The position numbers and the translations under genes are program-made. The notes under the pieces are model-generated. The model ran no database searches. It was not told where the DNA came from and saw only the letters and a list, made by a program, of their open reading frames with translations. DNA of 64,000 bases from Micrococcales bacterium 72-143 (GTDB lineage Bacteria; Actinomycetota; Actinomycetes; Actinomycetales; Microbacteriaceae), in NCBI GenBank assembly GCA_001898835.1, contig MKVM01000001.1, positions 1,296,466 through 1,360,465 of the forward strand, read 5' to 3'. Each line of letters opens with the position of its first letter. Within the stretch, counting starts at the first letter, position 1. Below, one piece after another: positions 21,076 to 31,715 of this stretch.

Positions 21076-21669
21076 TCAGTCGCGATCCCAGGGCAGGTTC
21101 TGCCAGAGCGCGGGCTCGCGGGTGAGGCGGATGAGGCGGCGCTCGAGCTGTCGCAGCTCATCCTCGCCCCCGAGGTCGCCGCCCCAGAACGGGGCCATGT
21201 TGGCGCCGTCCGCGGCGGCCACCACGAGGCGCAGCACCTCCGGCGGCAGTCCGTCGGCGCGCAGATCCGCGTCGAGACGGAGCGCGTCGGCGCGCGCGAT
21301 CTCCGCGACGGCCGGGATCGTCATGAGCTGGGCGATGAGCGCGATGCTCTCGCGGGCGGCGGCCTGATCCTGCTCCGGCGCGAGCAGCGCGCGGATGTAG
21401 GCGCGCGTATAGCGACCGGGCGCCTCGTCGTCGGGGTCCAGCTCGGCGTCGATCCAGCCGCGGAACTCGTCCAGGCGGCTCTGCGCGAGCGCCCGCAGCA
21501 GCTCGTCCTTGCTCGCGAAGTGGTAGACGAGTCCGCCCTTCGACACCCCCGCGTGCGCCGCGATGTCGTCGAGGGTGGCACCCGCACCGCGGGCACGGAT
21601 CACCTCGGCGGCCGCGGCGATCAGCAGTCGCCGTGTGTCCTCGGGGGTACGTCCTGCGGTGCGTCCCAT
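21076..21669 (-). CDS. TetR/AcrR family transcriptional regulator
   Basis: RRLLIAAAAEVIRARGAGATLDDIAAHAGVSKGGLVYHFASKDELLRAL N-terminal HTH. Confidence 0.9.
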   Translation of the reverse strand: MGRTAGRTPEDTRRLLIAAAAEVIRARGAGATLDDIAAHAGVSKGGLVYHFASKDELLRALAQSRLDEFRGWIDAELDPDDEAPGRYTRAYIRALLAPEQDQAAARESIALIAQLMTIPAVAEIARADALRLDADLRADGLPPEVLRLVVAAADGANMAPFWGGDLGGEDELRQLERRLIRLTREPALWQNLPWDRD

Positions 21670-21699
21670 GCGTCCATCCTCCCTCGATGCGCCGCTCGG

Positions 21700-23247
21700 T
21701 CAGTGCGCCCGCGCACTCGCGTCGGCGTCCGCCGACTCCCGGGACGAGGGGATGAGCCGCCAGGCGATCACGGCCGCGATCGCGGACAGCACGGCCGCCG
21801 CCAGCGACCCGGCGCTGATGGCCGCCGTGAAGGCGTGCCGCGCCTCCTCCAGCAACGGGGACGACGGGTCGAGGGTCGCCGCTGCCGAGGCGAGCGAGTC
21901 GCGCACCCGGCCGGCCTGCTCGGCCGGCAGATCGCCGAGATCCGGGAGTCCCAGCCGGTAGGCGAAGTTCACGAACGAGCCGAGCACCGCGATGCCGAGC
22001 ACGACGCCGAGCTCGTAGGAGGTCTCGGTGACCGAGGACACCGATCCGGCCTTCTCCGGCGGCGCCGCGGAGACGATCGCGTCGGAGGTCAGTGTCGACG
22101 CCAGCCCGATGCCGAGGCCGATCGGGATGAGTGCGAGCGCGAGCCACAGGTAGTTCTCGGCCCCCACCGCGAGGGAGACCGCGCCGAGGCCGGCCGCCGC
22201 GAGCAGGAAGCCGGTCGCGATCGCCCGGCCGCGGCCGAGCCGCGCGAGGAGGACCCCCACGAGGAGGATCACGGCCATCGAGGCGATCGTCGTCGGCAAC
22301 TCGGCGAGACCCGCGATGAGCGGCCGGAAGCCGCGCACCAACTGGAGGTACTGCGAGAAGAAGAACAGCAGCCCGGTCAGGGCGAAGATCGCCACGACGT
22401 TCGACACCACAGCACCGGTGAACGCAGGGATGCGGAACAGCGCGACGTCGATCATGGGGGTCTCGAGGCGGCGCTGTCGCCGCACGAACCACCAGCCCGC
22501 AGCCGCGCCGAGGACGACGCAGACGGTGATCGTGCCGTCGAACCCGGCCGAGACGGCGTGCTTGACGGCATAGACCAGGGGCACCAGCGTCAGCATCGAC
22601 AGCACGGCGGAGAGGATGTCGAATCGGCCCGGCTGCGGGTCGCGCGACTCCGGCAGCAGCCACAGGCCGAGCACCAGCACGAGCGCCATCACCGGCACGT
22701 TGATCAGGAACACCGAGCCCCACCAGAAGTGCTCGAGCAGGAAACCGCCCACGAGGGGCCCGATCGCCGCCCCGACGCCGAAACCCGCCGACCAGATGGC
22801 GATCGCCCGGGTCCGCTCCCGGGCGTCGAGGAAGATGTTGCGGATGAGCGCGAGCGTCGAGGGCATGATGAGCGCCCCCGACAGGCCGAGCAGCGCCCTC
22901 GCCGCGATGAGCCATCCGGCGGTCGGCGCGAACGCCGCGAGCACCGAGGCGAGGCCGAAGGCGACGACGCCGATCAACAGCATCCGCTTGCGCCCGACGC
23001 GGTCGGCGAGCGTCCCGGCGACGACGAGCGCGCCGACGAGGGCGAGGGAGTAGGCGTCCCCGACCCAGAGGATCTGCTCGGCGGTCGGCGACAGTGCGCG
23101 CGTCAGGGCGGGGACCGCGAGGTACAGCACGGTGCCGTCGATGGACAGCAGCAGCATCGCCGTGACGAGCACGCCGAGCGCCACCCAGCGGCGCGGCGAG
23201 CGGGCCGTGCGGAGGCTTCGGGGGGCGGTGTCCGGCGATCTTCTCAC
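21700..23247 (-). CDS. MFS transporter, DHA2-type (14-TM drug efflux like)
   Basis: LLLSIDGTVLYLAVPALTRALSPTAEQILWVGDAYSLALVGALVVAGTLADRVGRKRMLLIGV; GTG at 23247 lies just after a -10-like TATAGT; next to the TetR gene. Start assignment inferred. Confidence 0.87.
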   Translation of the reverse strand: MRRSPDTAPRSLRTARSPRRWVALGVLVTAMLLLSIDGTVLYLAVPALTRALSPTAEQILWVGDAYSLALVGALVVAGTLADRVGRKRMLLIGVVAFGLASVLAAFAPTAGWLIAARALLGLSGALIMPSTLALIRNIFLDARERTRAIAIWSAGFGVGAAIGPLVGGFLLEHFWWGSVFLINVPVMALVLVLGLWLLPESRDPQPGRFDILSAVLSMLTLVPLVYAVKHAVSAGFDGTITVCVVLGAAAGWWFVRRQRRLETPMIDVALFRIPAFTGAVVSNVVAIFALTGLLFFFSQYLQLVRGFRPLIAGLAELPTTIASMAVILLVGVLLARLGRGRAIATGFLLAAAGLGAVSLAVGAENYLWLALALIPIGLGIGLASTLTSDAIVSAAPPEKAGSVSSVTETSYELGVVLGIAVLGSFVNFAYRLGLPDLGDLPAEQAGRVRDSLASAAATLDPSSPLLEEARHAFTAAISAGSLAAAVLSAIAAVIAWRLIPSSRESADADASARAH

Positions 23248-23284
23248 CCGCAAACTATACCGTACAGTCGGTATAGTTTGCGGG
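23247..23284. promoter_or_regulatory. TetR-type operator palindrome overlapping the MFS promoter and start
   Basis: CCCGCAAACTATACCG (23247-23262) - TACAGT - CGGTATAGTTTGCGGG (23269-23284), perfect 16-bp inverted repeat; minus-strand TATAGT lies inside it. Confidence 0.75.
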
Positions 23285-23403
23285 CCGGGGATGCGCCATC
23301 CCCGAGCCCCGGGCACATCCCACACCCTCGACTCCTCCGGCCGGTGCGAGCGCACATGTCCGGCCACCGACCGCCTCGCTAGCGTGGCCGCGAGAGGAGC
23401 CCC

Positions 23404-24264
23404 ATGCCCTACGCACGCGACGACGAGCTCGAGATCTTCTACGACGCGACCGGCCCCGAGGACGGCCAGCCGCTCGTGCTCATCGCGGGCACCGGGGCGC
23501 AGCTCGTGTTCTGGCACCCCGAGTTCGTCGCGCTGCTCGTCGCGGAGGGCTTCCGCGTCATCCGCATCGACAACCGCGACGTCGGCCTCTCGACCAAGTT
23601 CGGCGGGCCGCGCGACCTCGACGGCGGGTACCAGATCTCCGACTTCGGCGACGACATCGTGCGCGTCCTGGACGCCGAGGGGATCGCACGCGCCCACCTC
23701 GTCGGCCACTCGATGGGCGGGATGGTCGCCCAGGTCGTCGCCATCGACCACCCCGAGCGCGTGGCGAGCCTCGGGCTGCTCGCCTCGATCCCCGGGCAGG
23801 ACCCGCGCTACATCCTGCACGGCCCGCTCCCCGAGAAGCCCCCGGGGCGTCTGCCCCGCTGGGCGGCGGTGCGGCTGGCGGAGCGCGTCGCCCGACCCCG
23901 CGAACCGCAGCGCTACGACTGGGAGCGCGCCTGGGTGCGCGAGGCGGCGGGCATCGCCTACGACCGGTGCTGGGCGCCGGCCGGCCTGTGGCGGCAGTTC
24001 GCAGCCCTCAAGCGCGCGCCCGACAGGCTCGAGGCGCTGCGGGGCGTCCGCGTCCCGACCCTCGTGCTGCACGGTGACGACGACCGCAACCTGCACTGGT
24101 GCGCGGCCGTCGACATCGCCGACGCGATCCCGGATGCGGAACTCGTCATCGTCCCGGGACTCACCCACGCGCTCCCCCGCGAGCTGTGGCCGACCTTCGT
24201 CTCCGCGATCACCCGCACGGCCCGCCGGGCGACGCGCCCCGACACCGCCGTACGAGACCGGTAG
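23404..24264 (+). CDS. Alpha/beta fold hydrolase (paralogous to the 14357-15193 product)
   Basis: MPYARDDELEIFYDATGPEDGQPLVLIAGTGAQLVFWHPEFVALLVAEGFRVIRIDNRDVGLSTKFGG...VGHSMGGMVAQV. Confidence 0.9.
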   Translation: MPYARDDELEIFYDATGPEDGQPLVLIAGTGAQLVFWHPEFVALLVAEGFRVIRIDNRDVGLSTKFGGPRDLDGGYQISDFGDDIVRVLDAEGIARAHLVGHSMGGMVAQVVAIDHPERVASLGLLASIPGQDPRYILHGPLPEKPPGRLPRWAAVRLAERVARPREPQRYDWERAWVREAAGIAYDRCWAPAGLWRQFAALKRAPDRLEALRGVRVPTLVLHGDDDRNLHWCAAVDIADAIPDAELVIVPGLTHALPRELWPTFVSAITRTARRATRPDTAVRDR

Positions 24265-24394
24265 TTCTCACACCCGGGCGTCGGCTCTGTGGGTGGACTT
24301 CACATACGCACCCGCTCGGGGCCGTGACTAGCCTCAGAGCACCCGAAACACCTCCGCACCACCTGATCGCAGCCAGAGCCGAGGAGGCCCCGCA

Positions 24395-26050
24395 ATGATG
24401 CACCCCCGTACCCGCAGCGGCAGCCGCCGCCGCCGACTCCTCGGAGTCGCGGCCGCGTTGACCGCCACCGCACTCGCCATCACCGGCTGTTCCGCCGGCG
24501 GGAAGGGCGACGGAGGCGACAGGACGCTCTACGTCCTCACCGCCGACACCACGCTCACCTTCGACCCCGCGACGAACGTCAACTTCCCGACGACCTGGCT
24601 CGGCCTGGTCGGCCGCCGCCTGACGACCTGGTCGACCGACTCCGGAACCCTCGAGGTGGTGCCGGATCTCGCCACCGACACGGGAACCCCCAGCGAGGAC
24701 GGAACCGTCTGGACCTACACCCTGAAGGACGACATCTTCTTCGAGGACGGCACCCCGATCACCTCCGCCGACATCAAGTGGGGTGTCGAGCGCACCTTCG
24801 CGCCCGAGCTCGTGGGCGGCCTGACCTACCACCACGGCCTCCTCGTGGGAGGGTCCGACTACACGGGTCCCTTCGACGGCAAGAGCCTCGACTCCATCGA
24901 GACGCCCGACGACAAGACGATCATCTTCCACCTGACGACCGCCTACGGCGACTGGCCGTGGATCGCCGCGATGAACGCCTTCATCCCGGTTCCCGAGGGT
25001 CAGGGAACCGACACCGCGACCTACGAGCGCAAGCCCGTCGCCTCCGGTCCCTACAAGATCGAGACCAACGAACCCGGCACCCAGACGGTGCTCGTGCGCA
25101 ACGAGCACTGGGTGAAGTCCACCGACGAGGCCCGCACCGCCGACCCCGACCGGATCGTATTCAAGCAGAGCCAGAACCCGTCGACCACGGGGCAGTCGCT
25201 CATCTCCGACACCGGCAGCGCCCAGACCTCGCTCAACGCGTACTCGCTGAGCGGCGCCGAGCTCGCCCTCGTGCACGCCGACCCGGACGCCGAGAAGCGC
25301 CTCATCACCTCCGACGGGGGCATGCTCTTCTACGTCGCGCTGAACAACGACAGCTCGGTGCTGAGCGACCCGCTCGTGCGTCAGGCGGTGCAGTACGCGA
25401 CCGACCGCAAGGCGATCGTGCTCGCGCTCGGCGGCGACGAGGCGGCCGTCGCGGCCACCACCGTCATCCCCCCCGGCATCCCGGGCCACGAGGACTTCGA
25501 CCTCTACCCGCACGACGTCGCGAAGGCGAAGGAGTTGCTCGCCCAGGCGGGTCACCCCGACGGCGTCACCGTCACCCTCTGGGTGGCGAACGGGGACACG
25601 GCCGCGGCCGAGGCGTTCCAGCAGGGACTCGCGCAGGCGGGGATCACCGTCAACATCACGCCGCTCGACGCGGGAGTGATGTACGGCGACGCCATGGGCG
25701 GGAATCCGAACTACGACATGTTCCTGTCGGCGTGGATCCCCGACTACCCGAGCGCGAACAGCAGCATCAGCCTGCTGTTCCAGTCGATCTACATCGACGG
25801 CGGCTACAACCTCTCGCGCACGAACAGCCCCGAGCTGGACGCGGCGATCGCGGAGGCCGTCGCCACGACCGACATGGACGCGGCCACCGCGAAGTGGACG
25901 GCGATCGACCGGCAGATCATGGGGCTCGCCTCCGAGGTGCCGCTGTTCCTCACCCGGAACTCGTTCCTCCCCGGCAGCAAGATCGAGCCGTTCACGGTCC
26001 CGGCGTACCCCTCGTACCCGAACTATCTGACCCTTACTCTGAGCAAATGA
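24395..26050 (+). CDS. ABC transporter substrate-binding protein, family 5 (peptide type)
   Basis: GAGGAG RBS; lipobox TALAITGCSAGG; SBP_bac_5-like sequence. Confidence 0.9.
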   Translation: MMHPRTRSGSRRRRLLGVAAALTATALAITGCSAGGKGDGGDRTLYVLTADTTLTFDPATNVNFPTTWLGLVGRRLTTWSTDSGTLEVVPDLATDTGTPSEDGTVWTYTLKDDIFFEDGTPITSADIKWGVERTFAPELVGGLTYHHGLLVGGSDYTGPFDGKSLDSIETPDDKTIIFHLTTAYGDWPWIAAMNAFIPVPEGQGTDTATYERKPVASGPYKIETNEPGTQTVLVRNEHWVKSTDEARTADPDRIVFKQSQNPSTTGQSLISDTGSAQTSLNAYSLSGAELALVHADPDAEKRLITSDGGMLFYVALNNDSSVLSDPLVRQAVQYATDRKAIVLALGGDEAAVAATTVIPPGIPGHEDFDLYPHDVAKAKELLAQAGHPDGVTVTLWVANGDTAAAEAFQQGLAQAGITVNITPLDAGVMYGDAMGGNPNYDMFLSAWIPDYPSANSSISLLFQSIYIDGGYNLSRTNSPELDAAIAEAVATTDMDAATAKWTAIDRQIMGLASEVPLFLTRNSFLPGSKIEPFTVPAYPSYPNYLTLTLSK

Positions 26051-27756
26051 GGGACGAGGGCCGCGCCGAGACCGTTCTGACGGTGAGTCGACTCAGGATC
26101 GCCTTCGCCACCCAGAACGCCTCGGCCGGCCCTCCGGCCCCCGCCGTGGACGACGTCTCGTTCGCACTCGGCCGGGGCCGGGTGCTCGCCCTCGTCGGGG
26201 AGTCCGGGTCCGGCAAGAGCGCCACCGCGATGTCGATCCTCGGGCTGCTCCCGCCGAGCGCCGAGGTGTCCGGCAGCGTGCGGCTCGAGGAGGAGGAGCT
26301 CCTCACCGCGAGCGCGGCGCGCTGGCGCCGGGTGCGCGGCGGGCGCATCGGCACGATCTTCCAGGAGCCGATGAGCGCGTTCACCCCCGCCTACCGGATC
26401 GGCTGGCAGATCGCCGAAGCCATCCGCGCCCACCATCCCCGGATGTCGCGTGCCGATGTCCGCGCCCGGACCCGCGAACTGCTCGGCTCGGTCGGGTTGA
26501 GGGACCCTGACCGAGTCGGGCGCTCCTTCCCCCACGAGCTGTCCGGCGGTCAGCTGCAGCGTGCCATGATCGCCATGGCGATCTCCTGCGAGCCGGTTGC
26601 GCTCATCGCCGACGAGCCGACCACCGCCCTCGACGTCACCGTGCAGGCGGGAATCCTGGAGCTGCTGCGCTCCCTGCGAGCCACCCGCGGCACCGCGATC
26701 CTGCTCATCACCCACGACATGGGGGTGGTCGCCGACCTCGCCGACGACGTCGTCGTCATGCGGCAGGGTGCGGTGGTGGAGACAGGCCCCGTCGATCGGA
26801 TCTTCGCCGCGCCGGAGGCCGACTACACGCGCGAGTTGCTCGCCTCGGTGCCCCGGCTCTCGACCCTCCGCACCGCACCGGTGGTCCCGCGCGCGGAGGC
26901 CGTGGTGGATGCGGACGGGCTCGCCGCGGAGGTGCGCGACGCCGTGATCGCCTACGGCGGCCGCGGGCTGCGCGGGGGTGTCACGGCGGTCTCGGGGGTC
27001 TCGTTCCGCATCCCGCGTGGCCGCACCTTCGGGCTCGTCGGCGAGTCCGGTTCCGGCAAGTCGACCCTCGGACGGGCGTTCGCGGGCCTGCTCCCCCTTC
27101 GCGCAGGGACGATCGAGGTCGACGGCATCGACCTCGCCACCGCCTCCGGCTCGAGCATGCGCGCGATGCGCCGCTCGCTCGGCTACGTCTTCCAGGACCC
27201 CGCGTCCTCGATCAACCCGCGCTCGCTCGTCGGCGACGCGATCACCGAGCCGCTGCGACTGCACACCCGCCAGAGCGCCGGCGAGCGCCGCGCGCGGGCG
27301 GCGGAGCTGCTCGACGCCGTGCGCCTGCCCGCGGCCACGATCGACCGCTTCCCCCACGAGCTCTCCGGTGGCCAACGCCAGCGGGTGGCGATCGCACGCG
27401 CGATCGCGCTGCGCCCCACGCTCCTCATCGCCGACGAACCGACGAGCGCCCTCGACGTCTCCGTCCAGGCGCGCGTGCTCGAGCTGCTCGCCGAGCTGCA
27501 GCGCGAGCTCGGCTTCGCCTGCCTCTTCATCAGCCACGACCTCGCCGTCGTCAAGGAGCTCGCCGACGAGGTCGCCGTGATGCGCCTCGGCGAGATCGTC
27601 GAGCAGGGCGCATCCGAGACGGTGCTGAGCGCCCCCGAGCACGACTACACGCGCAGGCTGCTGGCTGCCGCACCCGTGGCCGACCCGGCGGCGCAGCACG
27701 AGCGGCGCAGGCAATGGCTTGCGCTCGGCGCCGAGGCACCGGAGACCGCGGCATGA
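26047..27756 (+). CDS. ABC transporter ATP-binding protein with two tandem ATPase domains (DppD-DppF fusion)
   Basis: Two Walker A motifs ([30 protein letters not shown]) and two ABC signatures ([30 protein letters not shown]). Confidence 0.92.
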   Translation: MRDEGRAETVLTVSRLRIAFATQNASAGPPAPAVDDVSFALGRGRVLALVGESGSGKSATAMSILGLLPPSAEVSGSVRLEEEELLTASAARWRRVRGGRIGTIFQEPMSAFTPAYRIGWQIAEAIRAHHPRMSRADVRARTRELLGSVGLRDPDRVGRSFPHELSGGQLQRAMIAMAISCEPVALIADEPTTALDVTVQAGILELLRSLRATRGTAILLITHDMGVVADLADDVVVMRQGAVVETGPVDRIFAAPEADYTRELLASVPRLSTLRTAPVVPRAEAVVDADGLAAEVRDAVIAYGGRGLRGGVTAVSGVSFRIPRGRTFGLVGESGSGKSTLGRAFAGLLPLRAGTIEVDGIDLATASGSSMRAMRRSLGYVFQDPASSINPRSLVGDAITEPLRLHTRQSAGERRARAAELLDAVRLPAATIDRFPHELSGGQRQRVAIARAIALRPTLLIADEPTSALDVSVQARVLELLAELQRELGFACLFISHDLAVVKELADEVAVMRLGEIVEQGASETVLSAPEHDYTRRLLAAAPVADPAAQHERRRQWLALGAEAPETAA

Positions 27757-28688
27757 CCGCGACGACCGCCCGGGAGGACGTCGCCGTCCCCGCCCGCAAG
27801 ACCGGATTCCGCACCCTCGTCGGCAACCTCGCCCGCGACCCCTGGGCGGTAGCCGCCGCCACCACGATCGTCGTCTTCGTGCTGGCCGCGATCCTCGCCG
27901 ATGCGATCACGGCGATCACCGGCGTCGACCCGTACACCTACAACCAGCACCTGCTCGACGGCCGCGGCCAACCGATCGGCTGGGGTGGCGGCATCAGCGC
28001 CACCCACTGGTTCGGCGTCGAGCCGCTCACCGGACGCGACCTCTTCGCGATCGTCGTCTACGGCGCCCGCACCTCGCTCTTCATCGGCATCTCCGCGACG
28101 CTCCTGGCGGTGCTCATCGGAACCGTCGTCGGCATCACCTCCGGCTACTTCGGCGGCTGGTACGACCGGATCACGAGCCGCGCCGTCGACGTCATGTTCG
28201 GCTTCCCGACGCTCGTGTTCCTCATCGCCCTCATGGCGATCATCCCCGCCGATCTACCCCGCCCCCCGTTCATCGCCCTCGTGATCGGGGTGTTCGGGTG
28301 GCCCGGCATCTCGCGCATCGTGCGCGGACAGACGCTCGCACTGCGGGAGCGCAACTTCGTCGTCGCCTCGAAGGCGATGGGCGCGCGCTCGTGGCGCATC
28401 GTGCTCGGCCAGGTGCTGCCGAACGTGGGGGCGACGATCGTCGTGGTGGCCTCCGTCATCATCCCCGGGATGATCGCCGCCGAGGCGGCCCTGTCGTTCC
28501 TCGGGGTCGGTGTCACGCCGCCCACCCCCTCGTGGGGCCGCACGATCGGGGAGGCGATCCTCTGGGTGCGCACGAGCCCCATGTACCTGATCTTCCCCGG
28601 CGCCGCGCTGTTCCTCATCACCCTCGCGTTCAACGTGTTCGGTGACAGCCTGCGCGACGCGCTCGACCCGAGGACCGCCCGCCGATGA
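27753..28688 (+). CDS. ABC transporter permease (DppC-type)
   Basis: [38 protein letters not shown]...GVEPLTGRDLFAIVVYGARTSLFIG. Confidence 0.9.
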   Translation: MTATTAREDVAVPARKTGFRTLVGNLARDPWAVAAATTIVVFVLAAILADAITAITGVDPYTYNQHLLDGRGQPIGWGGGISATHWFGVEPLTGRDLFAIVVYGARTSLFIGISATLLAVLIGTVVGITSGYFGGWYDRITSRAVDVMFGFPTLVFLIALMAIIPADLPRPPFIALVIGVFGWPGISRIVRGQTLALRERNFVVASKAMGARSWRIVLGQVLPNVGATIVVVASVIIPGMIAAEAALSFLGVGVTPPTPSWGRTIGEAILWVRTSPMYLIFPGAALFLITLAFNVFGDSLRDALDPRTARR

Positions 28689-29677
28689 GACTCCTGCGCT
28701 ACCTGTCGTTCCGCCTGCTCGGCATCCTCGTGGTGCTGCTGGTGATCGCCGTGATCACCTTCGCGATCTTCTACCTGCTGCCGTCCGACCCCGCGCGGCT
28801 CGCCTGCGGGCGCCCCTGCACCGAAGCGAACCTCGAACGGGTGCGGCAGTACATGGGGGTCGACCAGCCGTGGTTCGTGCAGCTGGGCGCCTTCCTGGCC
28901 GGCATCGTCGCCGGCCGCGAGTTCGGCACCACCGTCTCGGTCCACTGCGACGCGCCGTGCTTCGGGTACTCCTTCCTGCGCAACCAGAGCGTCACCGAGC
29001 TCATCGGCGAGCGCTTCCCGGCGACCGCATCCATCGCGATCGGCGCGGCGATCCTGTTCCTCCTCCTCGGGGTGATCGGCGGCCTCATCGCGGCGCTCCG
29101 GCGCAACACGATCGTCGACCGCGGCATCATGACGTTCTCGATCGCGGGGGTATCGACGCCCGTGTACCTCGCCGGCATCCTGGCGATCCTGCTGTTCGGC
29201 TTCACGCTGCGCTGGCTGCCGACATCCGGGTACGTGGCGTTGGATGACGACCCGCTCCAGTGGCTGAGCCACCTGATCCTGCCGTGGGTGTCGGTCGCGT
29301 TCGTGTCGGCCGCCGTCTACGCGCGGCTCACCCGAAGCGAGATGCTCGAGGTGATGGGGCTCGACTACATCCGCACCGCCCGCGCCAAGGGGCTCGCCGA
29401 GCGTCGCGTGATCGGCAAGCACGGCCTGCGCACGGCGCTGCTGCCCGTCGTCACGGTGTTCGGGCTCGACCTGGGCGTCCTGCTCGGGGGCGCCGTCATC
29501 ACCGAGAAGGTGTTCGCGATCCCCGGGATGGGGGCGCTGCTGATCGAGGCGGTCAGCGCCGTCGACGTGCAGCTCATCGTGGGGCTCACCCTCTTCGCGG
29601 CGTTCCTGGTGGTCACGCTCAACCTCGTGATCGACCTGGTCTACGGGTTCCTCGACCCGAGGGTGCGGGTGAGCTGA
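28685..29677 (+). CDS. ABC transporter permease (DppB-type)
   Basis: MRLLRYLSFRLLGILVVLLVIAVITFAIFYLLPSDPARLACG...; ATGA overlap with preceding gene. Confidence 0.9.
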   Translation: MRLLRYLSFRLLGILVVLLVIAVITFAIFYLLPSDPARLACGRPCTEANLERVRQYMGVDQPWFVQLGAFLAGIVAGREFGTTVSVHCDAPCFGYSFLRNQSVTELIGERFPATASIAIGAAILFLLLGVIGGLIAALRRNTIVDRGIMTFSIAGVSTPVYLAGILAILLFGFTLRWLPTSGYVALDDDPLQWLSHLILPWVSVAFVSAAVYARLTRSEMLEVMGLDYIRTARAKGLAERRVIGKHGLRTALLPVVTVFGLDLGVLLGGAVITEKVFAIPGMGALLIEAVSAVDVQLIVGLTLFAAFLVVTLNLVIDLVYGFLDPRVRVS

Positions 29678-31245
29678 TGCTGTTCACGAACGCGAGAGTC
29701 CTGACGGGGACGGATGCCGACGCCCGCGCGTCCGCCTTCCGAGTGGAGGACGGCGTCATCACCTGGGTGGGCGCGACGGCGGATGCCGGGGATGAACCCA
29801 CGGTCGACCTCGGCGGGCGCACGGTGCTGCCCGGCCTGCTCGACCTGCACACGCATCCGGCCCTCATGGCCGAGGCCGCCGACGACGCCGACTGCCTGCC
29901 GCCCGCCGTCACCTCGCTCGCGCAGCTCGTCGAGGTGCTGCGGGCGCACGCCGCGGCGCGCCCCGACGCCCCCTGGATCGTGGGGCGCGGCTACGACGAC
30001 GCGCGCTTCCCGGAGGGTCGCGCCCCGACGGCCGCCGACCTCGACCGGGTCTCGACGGAGCGTCCCGTCATCGTCTGGCGCTGCGACGGCCACTCCGCGG
30101 CGTGCAACAGCCGCGCGCTCGAGCTCGCCGGCATCGACGCCACGACGCCCGACCCGCCGGGCGCGCGCTTCGAGCGGGACGCGGCAGGCGAGCCGACCGG
30201 GGTGCTGACTGAGCTCGCCGCGGTCGCGGCGGTCGCCGAGCACCGCCCCGTGCCCGACCACGCGGAGCTCGTGCGCCGGGTCGTCTCCCTCGACGAGCAC
30301 TTCCTCTCGCACGGGATCGTGGGCGTATGCGACCTGTTCTCGGGCGTCATCCCCGACCCGCTGCGCGTGTTCCGCGACGCCTCCGCCGCGGGGTTCCGCC
30401 CGCGGGTCGCCCTCTACCCCGGCTGGGTGCACGGGGTCCCCGAGAGCCTCAGCGACGAAGAACGCGCAGGCCGCGTGCGGATCGCCGGGGTCAAGATCCT
30501 GATGGACGGCGCCTTCTCGAACCGCACCGCCTGGGTGCGGGATCCCTACCCCGACTCGGACGCGTGCGGCATCCAGATGACCTCCGACGAGGACGCCCTC
30601 GCCGCCGGCGCCTGGGCACGCCGCAACAGCGTGCAGCTCGCCATCCACGCGATGGGCGATCGCGCGCTCGAGCGCGTGCTCGCGCTGTTCGGCGACCAGG
30701 AGCCGTGGCTCGACGACGTGCCCTCGGTGCGCCTCGAGCACGTGACGCTCGTGCCGGACGAGCTGCTGGCGCGCCTCGAGGGCGGCAGGATGCGGTTCGG
30801 CATCGCGACGCACACCGTATTCCTGTTCGCGGAGTACGAGGCCTACAAGCAGAACCTGCGCGACGTCTCCGACGGCACGGCCTACCCGCTGCGCACCCTG
30901 TACGCGAGCACGCTGCCGCTCGCGCTCTCCTCCGACCGGCCCGCGACCGCCTGGAGCGACGCCGACGACGTCTTCCTCTCGGTGCAGGCGGCCGTCGACC
31001 GCCGGGCCGCGGACGGGACGGATGTGGGGGCGTCCTCCGCCATCACGGCCGCCGAGGCGCTGCAGCTGTACACGACGCGTGCCGCGCGCCTCGCCCCGCT
31101 CGGCACGCCGGCCGCGCTGGTGCCCGGGGCGCCCGCCGACTTCGTCGTGCTCGACGCCGACGTGCTCGAGGTGCCGGCTGACCGCATCTCCCGCACCCGG
31201 GTCGCCGAGACCTGGCTCGCGGGCGAGCGCGTCTGGGCGCGCTGA
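29677..31245 (+). CDS. Amidohydrolase family protein
   Basis: VDLGGRTVLPGLLDLHTHPALMAEAADDADCLPP...; YtcJ-type amidohydrolase motifs; TGATG overlap with permease. Confidence 0.88.
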   Translation: MLFTNARVLTGTDADARASAFRVEDGVITWVGATADAGDEPTVDLGGRTVLPGLLDLHTHPALMAEAADDADCLPPAVTSLAQLVEVLRAHAAARPDAPWIVGRGYDDARFPEGRAPTAADLDRVSTERPVIVWRCDGHSAACNSRALELAGIDATTPDPPGARFERDAAGEPTGVLTELAAVAAVAEHRPVPDHAELVRRVVSLDEHFLSHGIVGVCDLFSGVIPDPLRVFRDASAAGFRPRVALYPGWVHGVPESLSDEERAGRVRIAGVKILMDGAFSNRTAWVRDPYPDSDACGIQMTSDEDALAAGAWARRNSVQLAIHAMGDRALERVLALFGDQEPWLDDVPSVRLEHVTLVPDELLARLEGGRMRFGIATHTVFLFAEYEAYKQNLRDVSDGTAYPLRTLYASTLPLALSSDRPATAWSDADDVFLSVQAAVDRRAADGTDVGASSAITAAEALQLYTTRAARLAPLGTPAALVPGAPADFVVLDADVLEVPADRISRTRVAETWLAGERVWAR

Positions 31246-31293
31246 GCCGCATCCGCACGGCGCGCTGCTCGACACTCGCATCCGTCCCCGCCC

Positions 31294-31388
31294 TCCTGCT
31301 CTCCTTCTCCCCTCCTGCTCTCCTTCTCCCCTCCTGCTCTCCTTCTCCCCTCCTTCTCTTCCCCTCCCCTCCTTCTCTTCCCCTCCCC
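31294..31388. repeat. Tandem repeat, five 19-bp near-pure pyrimidine units
   Basis: TCCTGCTCTCCTTCTCCCC x3 (31294-31350) followed by TCCTTCTCTTCCCCTCCCC x2 (31351-31388). Confidence 0.9.
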
Positions 31389-31428
31389 TCCTGCCGCCCC
31401 GTCTCTCTCCTTCCCTTCTTGTCTTCTC

Positions 31429-31508
31429 AGAAATGCAGGAGAAACTCGCCGATCGGCCGGGAGCGGCCCGAACATCCGCCACCCGATGGCGCACGCTCCT
31501 GCATTTCT
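31429..31508. repeat. Dispersed inverted-repeat element, copy A
   Basis: AGAAATGCAGGAG (31429-31441) ... CTCCTGCATTTCT (31496-31508), perfect 13-bp arms. Confidence 0.9.
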
Positions 31509-31636
31509 CGGGGTGGAGGATACGGAGGTCGGCATCGTGCTTCGTCCCCGAGATGGGCTGCGCCGGGGGTGAGCACCGACCCGAGGCGACTCCCGACCCC
31601 GTGGCGACTCGTGACCCAGAAGTCGACCCCGACCTC

Positions 31637-31715
31637 GAAATGCAGGAGGTCGGGAGCGGCACCCCCCGGGAAATCGGGCGAGGACGCCGCGGCGGACGGG
31701 CTTCTCCTGCATTTC
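31637..31715. repeat. Dispersed inverted-repeat element, copy B
   Basis: GAAATGCAGGAG (31637-31648) ... CTCCTGCATTTC (31704-31715), perfect 12-bp arms. Confidence 0.9.
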
